Below are positions 11,850 through 23,126 of a stretch of DNA of 64,000 bases, in pieces. Position numbers and translations under genes: made by a program. The stretch is taken from assembly GCA_907163375.1 (NCBI GenBank), contig CAJQUW010012957.1:196501-260500 (forward strand), given 5' to 3'. The notes below the pieces were generated by a model. That model was not told the origin of the DNA and did no database searches. It saw only the letters and a list, made by a program, of their open reading frames with translations. The DNA is from Prostheceraeus crozeri. Lineage: Eukaryota; Platyhelminthes; Polycladida; Euryleptidae. Numbering within the stretch: the first letter of the stretch is position 1; every line of letters starts with the position of its first letter.

Positions 11850-12372
11850 CACAGAATTAGACAGGTCGTCCCTTCTTCCATTTGACTAGAAGGGAAACAT
11901 TGGAACATGTAACGTTATTGAAATGGCACAATCTCCTGACATAATACTATAGCAATCGAACAATGGGCAGTCAGTTCAACATTAAACACGCCAAATTGTG
12001 CAAAGTTTCAATGACTGTTTAACAACCGGATCACAAAGCAAAGAGACACATTCGATGTCAAGTTCTACAGAGAAGTTTGTGAACGTTTTTTCGTGCGCCT
12101 GCTAACTTTTTTTAAAATGATCGGAGGGCCCAACATTATCGAGAAAACTTTTCCGCAATGATCTGAATTCTTCGAATCTGGAGGAATCGTGGCGATCGGA
12201 GCATTTTGAAGGAATTCACAGCAATCCGCAAGCGACGCACGAGTATTTATCTTATCTCTGCAAGGTATTAAAAATGTCTTTTTGCCCACTTATTAAGTTT
12301 CTACATGTGTCATCTGTTTGAATCAGTTTGCACTTCTAGCAAAGTGATGCGCTTAAACAATCTAATTCAGTG
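11850..12372 (-). mobile_element. hAT-like MITE, CACAGAATTAGA family, copy C
   Basis: Full-length 523-bp copy in reverse orientation, from CACAGAATTAGA to TCTAATTCAGTG. The right end has the variant CAGTG, which the facing copy at 12569 shares. The 74-codon frame is intact on the - strand (12065-12289). The flanks differ, so no target duplication is visible, consistent with later rearrangement with the neighbouring copy. Confidence 0.85.
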
Positions 12373-12566
12373 GGCTGCTCATTGTTCGATTGCTATGGTA
12401 GTATGTCAGCAGATTGTGCCATTTAATTAGCGTTACATGTTCCAATGCTTCCATTCTATTCTAGCAGAGGAAGAGACGACCTAATGATTCAATGCCTCCG
12501 GTTTTCACGAGGTCGAGATGATATTTCAATGCGTCTTGCTCTTGACACCACCATGAATATGACTTG
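12373..12566 (+). repeat. duplicated MITE end plus flank
   Basis: Begins inside the family (GGCTGCTCATTGTTCGATTG), runs through the GAAGAGACGACC end region and on into flank reading ATGATTCAATGCCT to ATGAATATGACTTGCC. The same arrangement recurs at about 12985-13158 after copy D, so this is a segmental duplication of the right end of copy D with its flank. Confidence 0.75.
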
Positions 12567-12568
12567 CC

Positions 12569-13072
12569 CACTGAATTAGATTGTTTAAGCGCATCACTTT
12601 GCTAGAAGTGCAAACTGATTCAAACAGATGGCACATGCAGGAACTTAATAAGTGGGCAAAAAGAAATTCTTAATACCTTGCAGAGATAGGAAAAATAGTC
12701 GTGCGTCGCTTGCGGATTGCTGTGAATTCCTTCAAAATGCTCCGATCGCCACCATTTCTTCAGATTCGAAGAATTCAGATCATTGCACAAAAGTTTTCTC
12801 GATAATGTTGGGCCCTTCGATCATTTTAAAAAAAGTTAGCAGGCGCATGAAAAAACATTCACAAACTTCTCTGTAGAACTTGACATCGACTGCGTCTCTT
12901 TGCTGTGTGATCCGGTTGATAACAGTCACTGAAACTTCGCACAATTTGGCGTGTTCAATGTTCTGGCTGCAATCTGACTGCTGATTGTTCGATTGCTATG
13001 GCATTATGTCAGCAGATCGTTTACATGTTCCAATGCTTCCATTCTATTCTAGCAGAGGAAGAGACGACCTAA
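12569..13072 (+). mobile_element. hAT-like MITE, CACAGAATTAGA family, copy D
   Basis: Starts CACTGAATTAGA, the same variant as the right end of copy C, and carries the 74-codon frame at 12652-12876. Its right end stops at GACGACCTAATG without the normal TCTAATTCTGTG terminus. With copy C it forms a head-to-head inverted pair of about 500-bp arms around a 196-bp spacer. Confidence 0.8.
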
Positions 13073-13159
13073 TGATTCAATGCCTGCGGCTTTCACGAGG
13101 TTGAAATGATATTTCAATGCGTCTTGCTCTTGGCACCACCATGAATATGACTTGCCTTT

Positions 13160-16100
13160 TGCAGAAGAGACGACCAGTCCAGAGTCATGGAAATTGATAG
13201 CAATAAAACATCCAGAATGGAACATCTAGCAATATAAAAGTGGCATAAAATCGCACGCATTTGCACTGAGATACACTTACGGCTGTATTATTGGTTTAGG
13301 ATCAGGCACATGTGCAGGTTTAGGCTTTTCATTGGTGGTTCATGCTCCGACTTAGCCTTCCCGGATGTGCTGCGACCTTCAGTCAGTTTCCATTCTAATC
13401 AGCTTCAGATAAACAATCTATTTCTATACACAGAGGGGTTGTCATGCATGAATTGAATCTTCTATGTACACCATGCAGTTAGGAAATAATAAATCTCTAA
13501 CAACTGCTAGTGATTTGTTGGACATTAACAACTCACTATCGAACACTGCATCTGTGCGGTCGCCCCTGTAGATTCCATCATCTCTATCGTAATTTTTAGA
13601 TCAGAAAACAATAATAGATTTTTTGCAACAAGATGCCTACAATCTCCCATGTCATCGCTGACCGTAATGACAATCTACATTCTTCAGGACGAACTCAAAA
13701 TAAATTAATTGTTGGATGTCCTATGTAGACTTTTACGTAAAAAACAAGCTCATACGAATTAAGGATTACAGAGGACTTTTTTGGAAACTGACTATCAATG
13801 AAGTCAATTTGATACTACTCAATTTGATACGAGATTCTCGTATGTTTACAGAGATCTGGTATGTTTTTCATACCACATCTCACTTACTTTCGCATGTGAT
13901 TGGTATGCAGCGATACAAACTATTCTATCTGTGATTGGCTGTTTTACACTGAAATACGAGTTGTTGGTATGTTTTATATACGAGACCCGATGCAAATTTA
14001 TCCTTATTCGTATGCCTCTGGTATGTATTTGGTAAGTAGAGTCACATAGCAAAAACATATGTATTACATACTACTGTCAAATAACTTTTTTCAGTAATAT
14101 CAGTCGCGAATATTTTTTGTTTGATAGAGTGATATTTAACTAGCTTAGATTCATTGTAAATTCAATGCTCCACGAGATTGTCGTCGTTGCTACTTATCTA
14201 GCAACGTTAGCAAGACGTTCAGTTAGCTCTACTTTATGAGCCAAGATGATAATCAGCGATTCATTTAAACTATATCGTTCGTGCAATCATGTTGACTTAT
14301 ATATATCAAACATAACTACTTTTGCGTTCATGAATTACAATGTGTTTTTATTTCGGATTGACCATATGCTTTATTTCAAAATTACATAATGAATAATTGC
14401 TGATGGTTGAATACTTATTGATTATTCATGAAATTCCTTAGACTTGCGTGTATTAAAATTCAATTCCGTATTGAAAGTATGACTCTTGAATGTCACTATC
14501 TCACTACTTAGAAAAAAAATAGTAACATTATTGTCATCTTTATTGACAAAAGGCCTTAAATCAACATACTTTGGACATGATTTATGCTTTCTTTTAACAT
14601 TGTGCTGGTATGGCTTTAGTATGTAAAGCATACCACACTTGAAACAACATACGAAGTGCATACAAATGTATACCAAGAGAATACAGAAATAATACCAAAA
14701 AAATATTTTGGTATGCATCCTTCGTGTGATTGGTATTGAACGATTTACAGTGTACTTATAGAAATCACACAAAAGCTGTGTGCACTAGAAGACCCGTGAA
14801 AAGCACCAGATTTTGTACTTCAGCTCATTTTAACTTTGTACCAAAAGTCCGATTAATTTCATCTCTGAGATGCAGATGATTCAGGATTGGAGGAACATTT
14901 CGTCTCCAACAACCATGAACCAATTAGCTCAACACGACGGAGAATCTAGTCAGCGTAACAAATTAGTCAGTTATCAAAGAAGTATACAAATTTCATTGGT
15001 TTTAAGCGATGATCCAAATTTGACACGCTGACTAGTTTCCTTCTGGTTGAGAATTCGTCTTTTATAATAGAAAAAATTGCTCCCTTAGCATCTGCAGGCC
15101 TACCTCAAAGACAATCAATCCTCAAAACGCACAGGAGTTAAGTGCAAGACGCCCAAAAGTCATTTGAGGGACCTCATTGAAAGAAGTCTGAGGAGCTATA
15201 TCAAAAGACCGGATGGTATGCTGATGCATAAAGCAATCCTTTCTCATTTATGTGATATCCTGTCTGAGTTTCACCTTGAATCATGGCCTACTTTTAGCAA
15301 GAGTTCCTGTTTTAAGATATTTGGCACGTGATTCACTGTTTTAGTAAACCACGTGTAGTGAGACAAAGATTTCTGACGAAAAAACAGTCTGAAGTCTTGT
15401 AGCCTTTGTAGATACAGGTTTTACAGCCCGCAAATCGACCATTTACAATTTTGCTTTAAACAAGTGCTTTGAAATACATAAGACTTGGCCGAAAGATTGA
15501 CCGAGTCCAAAGCTCTGATCGGAGCAACTTGTAACACATAGAGTGTAGCACGTACTATCGATTAACGCTTGTTCCAGTCGATGAAAAGAAAATATGAAAA
15601 CAGAAATGAGGAGATTTCCTATATAGATATGCAAAAATGGCAAAAAATTGCAATGACTGTAGCACCAAGTAAGTTTTTAAATGATTGTTTGAGGCATGAT
15701 AACAAAGAAAGAGTTCATTTTGGATCCCTTTTCCAAAATCACTATGAAGCACAATACCTGAAAGCATCAGGAATTACAGAGCGATTCGAAGCAATGTCAC
15801 CACAATCAACAAATTTCTATAGAGGAAGGCCAACTTTATCTGTGCATAAAATTACAATGCGGTCGGAAGCAGGAAAAGCCGGAACACTGGAAGCTGAAAT
15901 GCCGACACATATATTATAGCAATGGCAACAGCAGTTGGGAACACACTCGGGAATTGAGACTTTGTGGCCTATATTCAAACCTCGATCTGCGTCCCATTGG
16001 ATTTCCCTTGTGTTTTCCTTTTATCCTGTATGACAAGAAGAGGAACCAGGTAGAACTCAGCAGATGCGCACATTCGTAGTAGCCATGAAAGTCTCACTTT

Positions 16101-16440
16101 TGGCCTCGTTCATCCTGCAGAAATCGTTCCGGTAACCGAACGCGTGCTCTTAATCCCCTACCTGTTCATAAAACGGACTGCTGAAACAAGCCTGAAAGGC
16201 AGCTGGTAGGAAAATTACAAGTTTCATAGTTTGAATAAAAGATTTTTGTCAAGTTTTTTTCATGTAATTAGAGGTTTTGTGCAGTGTATTTGCACTACAA
16301 ATACATTTTTATCGCAACTTTGTCGATGATTTTGTCAAGCGGTATCTAAAAGGTTCCGGTGTTGATGCTTCTTAAATAATTTCAGCACGTTTTTCTAGTG
16401 ACTTTGGAAGCTGAATGTTGAATGAAATAACACTCAGATT
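13160..16440. other. mostly unannotated AT-rich region
   Basis: Two things stand out. Between about 13840 and 14740, GGTATG and CATACC motifs recur near both ends (GTGATTGGTATG at 13898, GTGATTGGTATT at 14727), suggesting an unclassified element. A 116-codon + strand open frame at 15569-15919 (MQKWQKIAMTVAPSKFLND in part) has no family that I recognise and no good splice or start context, so I do not call it a gene. The rest shows no gene or repeat. Confidence 0.35.
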
Positions 16441-16472
16441 GGCAATAACCCATAAAAGCCCAAACTTAACTG

Positions 16473-16608
16473 AACGAGCAAAAAACACTGAAAACTTGCA
16501 TAAATGCTTCTTGTGTGATATAAAAGACTATGATATATCAAACGAGCAAAAAACACTGAAAACTTGCATAAATGCTTCTTGTGTGATATAAAAGACTATG
16601 ATATATCA
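16473..16608. repeat. perfect 68-bp tandem duplication
   Basis: Two identical 68-bp units, 16473-16540 and 16541-16608, each starting AACGAGCAAAAAACACTG. They are followed by an imperfect duplicate of about 60 bp starting AGAATCCGTTAAT (about 16615 and 16676). Confidence 0.95.
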
Positions 16609-16759
16609 AAATTTTAGAATCCGTTAATCTTTCGTAACTCTTATCGACAACATGTTCGAGTTTTTCGAACTATTTTAGAATCCGTTAATTTTCGTATCTT
16701 CTCGACACATGTTTGTTTTTTCGAACATATGGGTCTTACAAGCTATCAAAAATGCTAAA

Positions 16760-18020
16760 TATTCCAAGTTACTTTTACTTTCAAGTATAACCAGCATTAT
16801 ATGTTTGAATGTCATACACGAGTGTGATATTCTGCAAAAACACTTTGTGAAGTCCTTGATTGCATTTACCGCACTTGTGAGTCGGTTTTTTTTGACAACT
16901 GCATCGATCCTTCAAGATTTTCAGCAAGGATTGTTCAATACATCAAAGCGAATGTCAGTAGAACACTGTGAACGGTGGCTGGAATTTCGGAACTGAAGAT
17001 GCTTCATTTGTAAAGGGTCCTCCAAGACATACCTGGCGAAAGTCAAGTTGCTGGCATGTTCCAACCACCAACTTCACATGAATTCGCCACGCAGCAACGC
17101 GCATACATTCGACATGGGTATAAAAACAAACCACCATTCTTCCCTTTGATGCTCGGACATATTCCACTAAGAGCGGCTCGAAAAGATCGACCCTCCCATT
17201 CTAGAGTTTGTATCCGAATCATTTGAGGGCATCAACTGAATTATGAACTTTGAATCCGTGAGTACCGCCGGCTTTTGATTGTGGGGGACACTCCCTGGTG
17301 ATTTGAGGCAACGTAGATCGTATGTCACCGTCATTCCAAATACGGCATATAAAACGACGTCTCCATCTCCGTCTCCTCTTCATTCCAAGTATATCAGATT
17401 TATATGTTTGAATGTCATTCACGAGTGGTGATATTCTGCATAACACTTTTGGTGCAGTCCTTGATTGCCATTTTACCGCACTTGTGAGTCGTGTTTTTTT
17501 GACAAGCTTTGCATGACCCATCGAGAGATTTTCTGCAGGAGTGTCCAACCAATACCATCAAAGCGATAGTCAGGGTTAGAACACGTGAACGGTGTGGCTG
17601 GAAATTTCGGAACTGGAATATGCTTGCATAGGTAAAAGGGTCCTCCCGACATACGGCGCAAAGTCAAGTTGCTGCATGGTTCCACCAACTTACACAGTGA
17701 ATTCGTCCAGGCGAGCAACGGACGCATACATGTCAGGGGACATGGGTTAAAAAAACAAACCACCATTTCTTCCCTTGATGCTCGGACGATAGTCACTAAG
17801 GAAGCGGTCGAAAAGATCGACCCTCCCATTTAGGTTGTATCCGTGAATCATTTGAGGGCAAGTCCAACTTGAATGTATGAACTTTGGAATCCGTGATGGG
17901 AGTACCGCGCTTTTTTGATTGTTGGGGACAATCCCTGGTGAATTTGAGGCAACGTAGCTCGCGGTATGTCGTATTCCATACGGCTATACGACTCGTCCAC
18001 CATTTCCGTCTCTCTTCATG
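16760..18020. repeat. noisy ~620-bp tandem duplication
   Basis: Unit 1 (16760-17382) and unit 2 (17383 to about 18020) share blocks such as ATATGTTTGAATGTCAT, AAAGTCAAGTTGCTG, AAAAGATCGACCCTCCCAT and AATCATTTGAGGGCA in the same order. Differences are dominated by single-base insertions and deletions, often in short homopolymers, and no frame is shared. This pattern is expected if one copy is a poorly corrected duplicate of the other. Confidence 0.9.
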
Positions 18021-19237
18021 TCCATAAATGGGTTTTTGGGCTAAGCTTTTCTAAACAATAGTGAGTGGTTACATCTTCTCTGTATTCCAATATAAGCGCT
18101 GGATATTAGGACGAGTGACGTATCCAGAAAAGGAGAAAGATTCCGGAAAATCTGTTCATATTTCATCAATTTGTAAAAGATGACCGGTGAAATTTCTTGA
18201 GTCGATGACGGTTGCTTTCTGGAAACTATCACTGTTCATTTCCTGCAGTGTATAACATTGAGAAGAAGCTCAAAAGGATTCTTCTTTAGGCAAGAGTGGG
18301 ATGGCTATCAAAATTGCAGTCAGGGAGGATATTCTTGTGGATTTGTTGACGAAATGTTCCCTCCGACTTTTTTTCCTCCCCCAAGAAGAGGAAGCATCCT
18401 GACTCTTTAGATTTATGCGAGGGTCGATTCTCTTTGTAATTCATTGTTCTTGTTCCTCTTGTTCTTGCAGATATGATCGGTGTAATCTACCTCACTCGTT
18501 TCCGGAACGTCCATGAGGAATTATGTTACAGGTCTTCTGTTTCTTCATTCAATTCTGACACATTACCGGTATTATCAGGCGGAATTATAACGATGTTGGT
18601 CTACATCGAACAGAATCAACATTTTCGATCATTTCCCACAGCTTCATTCTATAGTGTATAACGTTGTCCGTTTCTGTAGCGTGACATTGATCAGCTGAAA
18701 GGCAAAAAATAATTATTTTTTAAGATAATTGTTTCAAAGTTTCACTAGGAAATTACGGGATAATAGTTCTAGTTTCTAAACTGTAACTACTGTGGGATAT
18801 TTTCTTAGATTTATGATTTCAGAAATGTCTAAGTCCCATTGTTCGAAAAAACGAACATTGCAAAACACGTAAATGTACATATACGTATACACAAAACATT
18901 ATCAACTCTTTCGTGCAAAAGATTAACAATAATAATCTTTTTAGTCTACTGTTGCTATTACTATGATTCATTGCTACCTCTAACTCTAATTACCGACATA
19001 AGCTTAGATTGTTTGAAGCAAAGGTGACTTACTGAAAAGTTCGTGACTGTCGACAACTCTTGCAGCAGCTGTAATTGTAAGAAGGCGTAGACGAGACAAA
19101 TGACTGCTGCTACGCGTTAGCACTGTTTATCAACTGCCTTGAACGGAGAGTCGAAATGAATCAATCAATGACGTAGTTGAATGCGGTTGATGAAACCCAT
19201 CTGTTCGAAAAACGAACTATGGGCCTTTATGGGATAA

Positions 19238-20759
19238 GTAGATGGAACTACTAAAAGCATAAATCAGATTTCACTAATGCAATAAATTTCATTACTACCT
19301 TCATTCTTACAATATATCACAGGGATTCCTTTTCTCTTTGTCTTTTTTTGATGAGTTGGTCTAGCAGCGAAATTCATTTGGTAGCTGACGGTTTATGTAG
19401 TCGATGTCTCAGAATTTCTTGGTTTGAGTTGCAAGTTGTCGTCCAAGCCAATGAATCGAAACTTCGTTAGTAGAAAAAAAACTTTTACAAAATAATTTAA
19501 CATGGCAACATTGTGATGAAATTAACGTAAAATAGGAATTTTGGGCTACAGAATTGAATCTTTATGTCAGTACAAAATAAAAGGAATGTACTTCTTTTAC
19601 TTGATTCTACACATTTATTGAAACGTGGGCTTGGGTTTTGACACATGTTTTGGGCCAAAACGTGTATTGGGTGTACCAATGACATCCTTTCAACATCTGC
19701 TGACTCATTCTAATCGTCCGCAGGAAGCTACTGCATCGAGGATTGACTGATACTCAAAAGAGACTGATGTTAGAAGCTACGTACATTAGACGACATGCGG
19801 GCTTGTCAATGTCTAAATATAGACACTGTCATGTAATGAGTTCATCCATTAATGTTTCTCCTTTAGCTGTACTCAAAGATTGTTTAAATATATTTAATCA
19901 CTCTCTGATTTACTTGTTCCAGTCTGCTCGTCACTCGTCAGAGATTTTTAATTTATCAAGAAGGGTGAATTATAGTGTTGTTCAAGCAATTTTATATAGC
20001 CAGCCAAATTCGTCTTTGTTCGTCCAATGATTCCTTATTTGACTGACTACAATTCTAATTACAGTACAAAAATGAACTTCATTTGCGGTAATATAAATTT
20101 CAGTATATAATTTCAGTAGCTCAACGTGAATCAGGCACTTCAGGCTCCACCACTACCACGTACGCCAGCATGCTCTGCTTTCGGCAACACGACTCGACAT
20201 GCGCGCTGATTCGTCCTTGATAAGTTTAGCGAATTTCAAGGTCATCAACTGCAAACTGTTGTCTAGAATTAGCTCTTCAGCCAATTATTCATTGAAGATG
20301 AACTGCATTGTTAGCGTATAGCCAGAAATCGGCAAATATCATCAAAACTTAATAGAATTATAATCAATGACTGATCCGCAATTCATATTTCAACTGGTTG
20401 ATGAAACGAATAAAATGGAAATCTACTGTAGATCATCCTAGATGCATACATTGAACTGAACATGCATTATAAAGCTGTATCAATTCGAAATATGCGAACG
20501 CACATGTTGGCTAGGAATTGATGTGAAAAGACGCGATGATTGAATTCTTTTTGACCACAGACATGCATGAAATCAAGGCAAAGAAATTCCTTACGTTCCT
20601 TTATTTCGGATTCAGAATTGATGTCTAGATTGAGTCTGGAGATGACGGCTTTTACCGCCATGAATAGCAAAATTCTGAATTTCACAATATTATTGCAACA
20701 AGGGCCCAAAATAAAAAAAGTTAAGAAAGTACGTCGTATGCAAACTGAACTATGTCAGC
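19238..20759. other. unannotated region
   Basis: No gene or repeat identified. A 95-codon frame at 19743-20030 resembles nothing I know. A frame at 20567-20803 may be decayed sequence upstream of the Penelope endonuclease. Confidence 0.35.
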
Positions 20760-21777
20760 GATCGCTGCAATCGCAAATTGAAAGAACTGGCCAAACAATG
20801 TAACTTACCTATTCAAATAGGTAATAAGCTAGGTCCTTCTATTTCCCAAGTCACCAACACTGAAGCACAAAACAGAAAACACGAAGAATGTACCATCGGC
20901 GCAAAGCTACCTAACAAGCATTCTTGCTTCGAACGGCTTTTAGTCTATACATTTACCTGCTTATTGTGTGGCGGTTTCTACATCGGTCAAACTAACCACC
21001 CGTTCATTAATAGGTATAAAGACCACCAGCGCGATATCAGTGGTAAGAACAAGACCAATGATCTGTATACCCACACAATTAGATTGTTTAACCGCATCAT
21101 TTTGCTATAAGTGCAAACTGATTCAAAACAAGGGCACATGCAGGAACTTATTAAGTGGTAAAAAAGAAATTTTTAATGCCTTGCAGAGATAGGAAAAATA
21201 GTTGTACGTCGCTTGCGGATTACTGCGAATTCTTTCAGAATGATCCGATAGTCACACTTCCTTCAGATTCGAAGAATTCAGATCATTGTGCAGAAGTTTT
21301 CTCGATCATGTTGAGTCCTCCGATCATTATTAAAAAAGTTAGCAGGCGCACGAAAAAACGTTCACAAACTTCTCTGTAGAACTTGACATCGTCTGTGTCT
21401 CTTTGCTGTGTGATCCGGTTGATAACAGACACTGAAGCTTCGCACAGTTTGGCGTATTTAATGCTGAACTGGCTGCTTTTTGTTCGATCGCTATGGTATT
21501 ATGTCAGCAGATTGTGCCATTTTATTAACGTTGCATGTTGCAATGTTTCCTTTCTAGTCAAACAGAAGAAGAGACGACCTGTCTAATTCTGTGGTATGAG
21601 TACCTCTGGAAATTCTGCGCGCACGAACATGTTCGGTCAATAAATGACCTGACCATAGATATCTTGGACAAAAGTGACAATGCCGTTGACTGCCGAATTA
21701 GTGAAACTCGTCAAATTGACATATTAATGCCCGCTATGAGCCGCAAGTACGTACTACCAAACTTCTATCGGTATTAA
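20760..21777 (+). pseudogene. Penelope-like element, GIY-YIG endonuclease, split by a MITE
   Basis: C-terminal part of a Penelope-like retroelement. The first block (to 21071) has a Cys-bearing linker and then VYTFTCLLCGGFYIGQT, with CX2C just before YIG, and NRYKDHQRDI with the conserved Arg and His. After the MITE at 21072-21593 it resumes with EYLWKFCAHEH, SINDLTIDIL and ETRQIDIL to a stop at 21777, the usual end of these proteins. The endonuclease nicks target DNA for template-primed integration. A frame change occurs near 20790. The reverse transcriptase upstream is absent or unrecognisable. Confidence 0.75.
21072..21593 (+). mobile_element. hAT-like MITE, CACAGAATTAGA family, copy E
   Basis: 522 bp from CACACAATTAGA to TCTAATTCTGTG with the 74-codon frame at 21155-21379. 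It is inserted in the Penelope endonuclease reading frame. Left flank TGTATACC is the same 8-mer as the perfect duplication around copy G, but the right flank here is GTATGAGT, so the duplication has decayed or been rearranged. Confidence 0.85.
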
Positions 21778-22971
21778 CACATCTCGGTCTCATTGCTATA
21801 TAATGCGTTGTATTGATGACTGCATGGTCCCACCTTTTGATGTGTCTGTGACACGATGCGCAGTTTTTACCCACTCAATTTTATTGTACATAACTTTACG
21901 AAGGCAAATAAAGAGGAGTGACCCGCTTGCTTTTAGCACAATGCCAAGGAAATTCAAGAAAGAATTATCCCAAGTCTGATGTATGGAAATTTGTATATTA
22001 AACTCAAAGATTTCAAGTAATTCCAGCGAGGAGTAGCGTGAAATTGTGTGAAAATCTTTGGCTTGCATTATCTCGTGTGTTTTTGGTAGAATATATCCAC
22101 AAAATGATAACGGAATAGAACAATGTCGCTATCGAATGTCATGAATATTTTTAGAACAGTCTGTGTCTCACGCAACATTATGAAAACTTATACAGCACGC
22201 ATAATGTCACTTCTGCAATTCGATATTGCATTTGATCGTGCGGTACTGTTCAGCATATTATAAGTCGTCCTCGCTAGAGTTGAATTTCATTGTCTTCTGT
22301 GCAATACGCAGTAAATACCGCAGCTGAAGCATAAGAGTAAGTCCTTCAAGGCTAGAGCGATCAAATGTCTGGTGTATCATGTTTCACAACCTACCGAGAT
22401 GATAGGTAGCTGCATAGTGCATTTCTAGCTAATTGTACTTCACATGCCGTAAAACCTGTAGAATGCGACGAGTTTCTATTTTCAGTTCATCCGTTTAGGT
22501 CGCATTCCATTGGTAGTTATTTACTGTGTTAAGAATGTTAACGAGTTGTATCAATATTTGTTTATATTCAGTGTTTTAAACAAATATTTTACAAAATACA
22601 TTATTTGATTTTATAAAATTTTGTATTTTATATTTCCACTTCATTAATCTCACACAACTAAATCACAATTTCATTCTCCATTGGGTCAATTCCAGAAACC
22701 CTAAGTCAGATCGTTTGATTTTGAACAGGACCATTGCAAAAATGAACGAACTGTCTATGTTATTTGAATCACGAGACGCGAAGCATCGAGTGCTGTAAGT
22801 AATCACGCCAAGCTATGCGGTAATAAAGTATACCAGATTATTACATAGTTGTAGAATCGTATCTAAGAATCCCTTCTATATCCGGTAAAATTTGTTCCCA
22901 GGGAAAATTTTGATAGAGAGGATTTATAGCGATATCTGTGACCAAATAATCGGCATCCTTTTATAACTGAT
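21778..22971. other. unannotated region
   Basis: No gene or repeat recognised. It includes AT-rich stretches around 22560-22640. Confidence 0.35.
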
Positions 22972-23097
22972 GAGGAATTGCTATGCATTCTCTGACATAG
23001 CTTGTGAAATTATTTGATACATCCCTCGGGCTACAGCCCTCGGGATTCATCAAATAATTTCCCTCTCTATATCCCAGAGAATCGCATAGCCATCCTC
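22972..23097. repeat. fold-back repeat with CCCTCGGGC apex
   Basis: Imperfect inverted arms of about 60 bp. The outer parts contain GCTATGCATTCTCTG and CAGAGAATCGCATAGC. The inner parts are GAAATTATTTGAT and ATCAAATAATTTC, closing on CCCTCGGGCT ... AGCCCTCGGG. No coding content. Confidence 0.8.
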
Positions 23098-23126
23098 TAT
23101 CCATTACTTATTTCCTGCATGATGTA

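Larger units (their letters stand above)
16449..19233. mobile_element. CCC-ended DNA transposon candidate with ATAA duplication
   Basis: The left terminus CCCATAAAAGCCCA matches the inverse of TGGGCCTTTATGGG at the right, and ATAA flanks both ends (16445-16448 and 19234-19237). CCC ends with a 4-bp duplication recall piggyBac, whose usual target is TTAA, so the class is tentative. TTCGAAAAACGAAC-type palindromes lie near both ends (about 16650, 16712, 18841, 19203). No transposase was recognised. It contains the tandem duplications listed separately. Confidence 0.45.

Noticed and set aside
15569-15919. 116-codon + strand open frame as a gene
   Set aside because: No recognised family, no intron structure and no neighbouring support. 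Chance is plausible in 64 kb of AT-rich DNA.
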